DNA of 64,000 nucleotides from Rhexocercosporidium sp. MPI-PUGE-AT-0058 (taxonomy: Eukaryota > Ascomycota > Leotiomycetes > Helotiales). Positions 61,252-64,000 of the stretch are shown here, piece after piece. Positions within the stretch are counted from its first letter, which is position 1, and every line of letters starts with the position of its first letter. The translations under genes were made by a program, and so were the position numbers. The stretch covers positions 1,178,001 to 1,242,000 of the forward strand of contig JAGTJL010000010.1 in the NCBI GenBank assembly GCA_020746875.1, written 5' to 3'. The notes beneath the pieces were generated by a model. It searched no databases, had not been told where the DNA came from, and saw nothing but the letters and a program-made list of their open reading frames with translations.

Positions 61252-64000
61252 TCAGTGAGATGATCCCTGATGATCGCCCTCGAAGGATGTCTTCGGAGAC
61301 ATAGGTGTGGTACGGTGCCAGGGTCGACTGAGTCCTTTCAGCCCCTTGACGGTGGCTTCAGGACTATCGACGTAGATGCTAGTAGGTGTGTCGATTTTGA
61401 TGCGGCAGAAGAGTGTGGAGAACAAGAATTGATCGCCATTGATGTCGTGAAGAGGAAGAGTGCGGTAGCCTTCTTTGAGACTGCTGAGTTTGGCAGTGTA
61501 GGTGGCGAGCGGATTACCTTTGTCACTGTAGGCGTAGCCATCAGAAGAGCATCTGACGGTCCATCGAACGAAGACCAGATCAGGGTACTTGGTTGTGAGA
61601 GCAAAGTTGAACTTCTCTTGGAAGATTGGGTTGAAGCCATTCTCTGGGACAATCTTGGTCCGTCTTCGGTGAGGTGCACCGAGTCCAGATGAGCCGCTTT
61701 TGGCAGAAGCGTCAAGCCCTCCCTCTCCAACGACGCCCTTGTTATCCTTGGTCTTGTCATCTGCATGATAAACTTCAACCTCGATATAAGGATCCACGCT
61801 TCGATTAGAGGCGAGTCCCTTGGGTCGCATAAGCTGCTGTGCTGAGATAACGTCGATGGAGAAGCTGACGTTCTTCCGCTCTCTCTTGGCATGGCCCCCG
61901 CCAGCCTCTTCTGGAACGTTTGGCAACATCTTGATTTCTCGAAGCTCGCTTGGCTTGAGCACATAACCCGACTGATCGGTACCAGCTGCAAACATCGCAT
62001 CGTTAATCTGCATGCCAAGATCGTATGTCTGCCAGTTCAAAGCGACCATCTGCACGCTCCTCCGCCAATACTTTAGCGGATCGAAGTTGGTTGATGCGAC
62101 TCGCCAACCGTTTGGGTAAACTCGGAGCATGTAGCGCATGTTATGACGTGTAATGATGCGTTTCTCTTCTTGCGTTGTCGCGTTCTTGTCAAAGGTGTTC
62201 TCGGAGAAGGAGAAGATGTGGTTGTAGGTCTTGCTTTCTGGGCTATCGAATCCATGAAACTTGAGTCCGGCACTATAGACACCAAGTTCACCAAGGACTT
62301 TGATGATGTTGCTGGTCTTGTTGGCGCGACGGCTCTCCTTTGCACGGACGACATCGTCTGTCAGGCTTTCGCAGTCACTGGTGCTGCTACTTAGGCTATC
62401 TTGACCTTCGCTTCCGGAGTATTTGAGATGACTGGGACTCGCGACCTTGCTTCTTCGCGAGTATGCGCTCGGGGGTAAGAGGCCGGCTGAAATGGGACCA
62501 TTGTCGAGTTGCACAGGTCGGATGTACGGAGAACTGAGACTGTTACCACGGTTGCGTCCGGCCACTTGTTCTGCCAACATTGGGTCTTCACTTCGTGGCT
62601 TCTTGACCTTGATCAAGATTCGATTCATCAGCTGTGACGGGGTTGGAAGTTGCTCCACTGAAGGATCGATTGGTTGAGTGACGAGCTTCGAACCACAGGT
62701 CTCTTTGATAATCTCGGCCATCATCGCTTGTTGTTGCGGATTGCAGTGAACCTCGAGCGATATCCAGAGTGGGTACTGTGACTTGGCGAAGGCGTACTTG
62801 CTAATGGTAGACATGACATCGGCGAAGGAAACTTGACTTGTGAGTGTGCGACCGTGCATGACGACTGGACCTTCGCTCCCATTCCAGCAGTCCACCTCAA
62901 CACATCTGCAGCCTCGATTCAATGCGGAGATGTATGCCTCGACACTTGATTGACCAGCGACCTGGCGACCTAACAGATAGGTGTTATGTGAACTTGAGAT
63001 GTAATACTCATTCATCGGCCGATCCAAGGAGTACTGTGGAGGCGGGTTCTTCAACGGCACGTTGAATGTCGAGATGAAGTAGCTACTGAGAGCTGCTTCA
63101 GTCATGCGTTGAGGCTCACCGTCAGCAGCGTCTTGTTGAGCTTGCTCTTTGGACTTCGAACGACGGATGACTTTGTTGAAGACATTCTCCCAGTGAGCCG
63201 CGTCGCTGACGTCCTCATGCTGAATATCTGAGAGGAAGGTGAAAAACTCCAAAAGCGTCAGACCCTTCTTCAAATCAGACGCAATGCTCTCATAAATCTT
63301 CTTGACATCCTCACGTCTCTTCATGAGCTTGACGAAGTCTTGGAATTCGATAAAGTTTAGTCGACCCGAAAGAGAGCAATCAGCCAGCTCGAACTTTGAC
63401 TTCAAGTAATTCGACGAGCCATGGATGTGAAGTGAACGACAGAGTCGCTCAACTCCAACGAAATCGATCAACTCCTCATCTTCAGAATGAGGCTTGTCCT
63501 GGAATTGCCTGTTCATCTCACTTTGCCAGTAAGCACGGACCGCCTTGTCATGGAAAGATGAGAGCGACGCCATGAGATCTTGCCGGTGTTTTGAGATGGC
63601 ATCAAGGGTTGTTGTCCACAGGTCGAATGTCTCTGCGTCTGTAGCGATGAGATGCATGGTTTTTTGCTGCGATCGACCCTTGTTCTTGTCTGGTACTGCA
63701 TATACAATGGAGAAGAACCTCGACTCGTCGGCATCTGATACACCGAATTCCTTGCGGTAGTTTCGTGCATTGGTCCCAACTCGAATTTCCTTGATATCGT
63801 CAATGTAGAGAGACTTGGAGGGCCGATTCTTGTCCCATGATACCTTGGCGGCTTCCTTCTCGAGAACAAGAGTCAAGAGCTTCTTTCTATTCTTCTTGGT
63901 GACTTTTGTCATGATGGTACCTTGGAGGAGTAGCGAAGGAACAACGGGACCAGGACCAGGACTGGAAGAACTGGGGGAAGTCGAAGAACCAATGGAGGCA
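61252..64000 (-). CDS. PLC1: phosphoinositide-specific phospholipase C (delta type), partial (N-terminus beyond right edge)
   Basis: Signalling enzyme splitting PIP2 into IP3 and diacylglycerol. One open exon runs off the right edge: the frame stays open from the Met at 63912 to the window end (SSSSPGPGPVVPSLLLQGTI-M), so the true start is outside. Numbering from 63912, 886 residues: PH-like domain about 1-115 (KKLLTLVLEKEAAKVSWDK); EF-hand-like region 150-260 (DCSLSGRLNFIEF); X domain 290-440 with catalytic His309 in SSSHNTYLLG and His353 in VVMHGRTLTS; a Ser-rich X-Y linker (about 445-540); Y domain 545-665 (YMLRVYPNGWRVASTNFDP, YDLGMQINDAMF); C2 domain from about 690 (FSIDVISAQQLM) to about 850. 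All core catalytic parts are present. The symbol follows yeast PLC1 by family. Confidence 0.95.
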   Translation of the reverse strand, partial: ASIGSSTSPSSSSPGPGPVVPSLLLQGTIMTKVTKKNRKKLLTLVLEKEAAKVSWDKNRPSKSLYIDDIKEIRVGTNARNYRKEFGVSDADESRFFSIVYAVPDKNKGRSQQKTMHLIATDAETFDLWTTTLDAISKHRQDLMASLSSFHDKAVRAYWQSEMNRQFQDKPHSEDEELIDFVGVERLCRSLHIHGSSNYLKSKFELADCSLSGRLNFIEFQDFVKLMKRREDVKKIYESIASDLKKGLTLLEFFTFLSDIQHEDVSDAAHWENVFNKVIRRSKSKEQAQQDAADGEPQRMTEAALSSYFISTFNVPLKNPPPQYSLDRPMNEYYISSSHNTYLLGRQVAGQSSVEAYISALNRGCRCVEVDCWNGSEGPVVMHGRTLTSQVSFADVMSTISKYAFAKSQYPLWISLEVHCNPQQQAMMAEIIKETCGSKLVTQPIDPSVEQLPTPSQLMNRILIKVKKPRSEDPMLAEQVAGRNRGNSLSSPYIRPVQLDNGPISAGLLPPSAYSRRSKVASPSHLKYSGSEGQDSLSSSTSDCESLTDDVVRAKESRRANKTSNIIKVLGELGVYSAGLKFHGFDSPESKTYNHIFSFSENTFDKNATTQEEKRIITRHNMRYMLRVYPNGWRVASTNFDPLKYWRRSVQMVALNWQTYDLGMQINDAMFAAGTDQSGYVLKPSELREIKMLPNVPEEAGGGHAKRERKNVSFSIDVISAQQLMRPKGLASNRSVDPYIEVEVYHADDKTKDNKGVVGEGGLDASAKSGSSGLGAPHRRRTKIVPENGFNPIFQEKFNFALTTKYPDLVFVRWTVRCSSDGYAYSDKGNPLATYTAKLSSLKEGYRTLPLHDINGDQFLFSTLFCRIKIDTPTSIYVDSPEATVKGLKGLSRPWHRTTPMSPKTSFEGDHQGSSH

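Overview
This window comes from the nuclear genome of a filamentous ascomycete (Pezizomycotina). Genes are split by many short GT-AG introns (mostly 45-90 bp). The gene content is typical of moulds: three Zn(II)2Cys6 regulators, MFS and amino-acid transporters, a fungal rhodopsin-fold membrane protein and several fungus-only unknown families. The overall style suggests a leotiomycete-like fungus, but that placement is inference and I cannot test it here. No operons, CRISPR arrays or rRNA genes were seen, and no tRNA could be supported.

Layout. 0-1.2 kb: 3' part of an FAD phenol-hydroxylase-type monooxygenase (-), cut by the left edge. 3.3-5.6 kb: fungal-specific protein of unknown function. 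6.5-9.7 kb: DDHD-domain phospholipase. 10.2-11.3 kb: GST-kappa/DsbA-type oxidoreductase, convergent with an AAAP amino-acid transporter at 11.6-13.6 kb (-). 16.2-19.6 kb: 1148-residue low-complexity protein with a repeated QRR-type motif. 21.2-23.2 kb: Zn2Cys6 factor. 24.6-26.5 kb: an accessory-looking island with a decayed alpha/beta-hydrolase pseudogene between two short TA-flanked inverted-repeat elements. 27.0-27.7 kb: adenine phosphoribosyltransferase. 28.8-31.6 kb: dolichol kinase (-). 35.3-36.9 kb: second Zn2Cys6 factor. 38.5-39.5 kb: DUF1771-Smr protein with a CaaX-like tail. 39.7-41.1 kb (-) and 41.4-44.2 kb (+): a head-to-head pair, one fungal membrane protein with an in-frame stop and one membrane-anchored protein with a trypsin-like H-D-S pattern. 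44.6-46.5 kb: APC amino-acid permease (-). 49.4-50.7 kb: rhodopsin-fold protein. 53.6-55.7 kb (-) and 56.5-58.4 kb (+): a 14-TM MFS exporter divergent from a Zn2Cys6 regulator. 61.3-64.0 kb (-): PI-specific phospholipase C, cut by the right edge.

Most genes are independent housekeeping, transport, signalling or regulatory genes; there is no biosynthetic gene cluster. Two neighbour relationships look meaningful: the MFS/Zn2Cys6 divergent pair (likely exporter plus its regulator) and the head-to-head pair of unknown membrane proteins at 39.7-44.2 kb. Exon borders were read by eye from splice signals and reading frame. All of them keep frame, but none has transcript support here.
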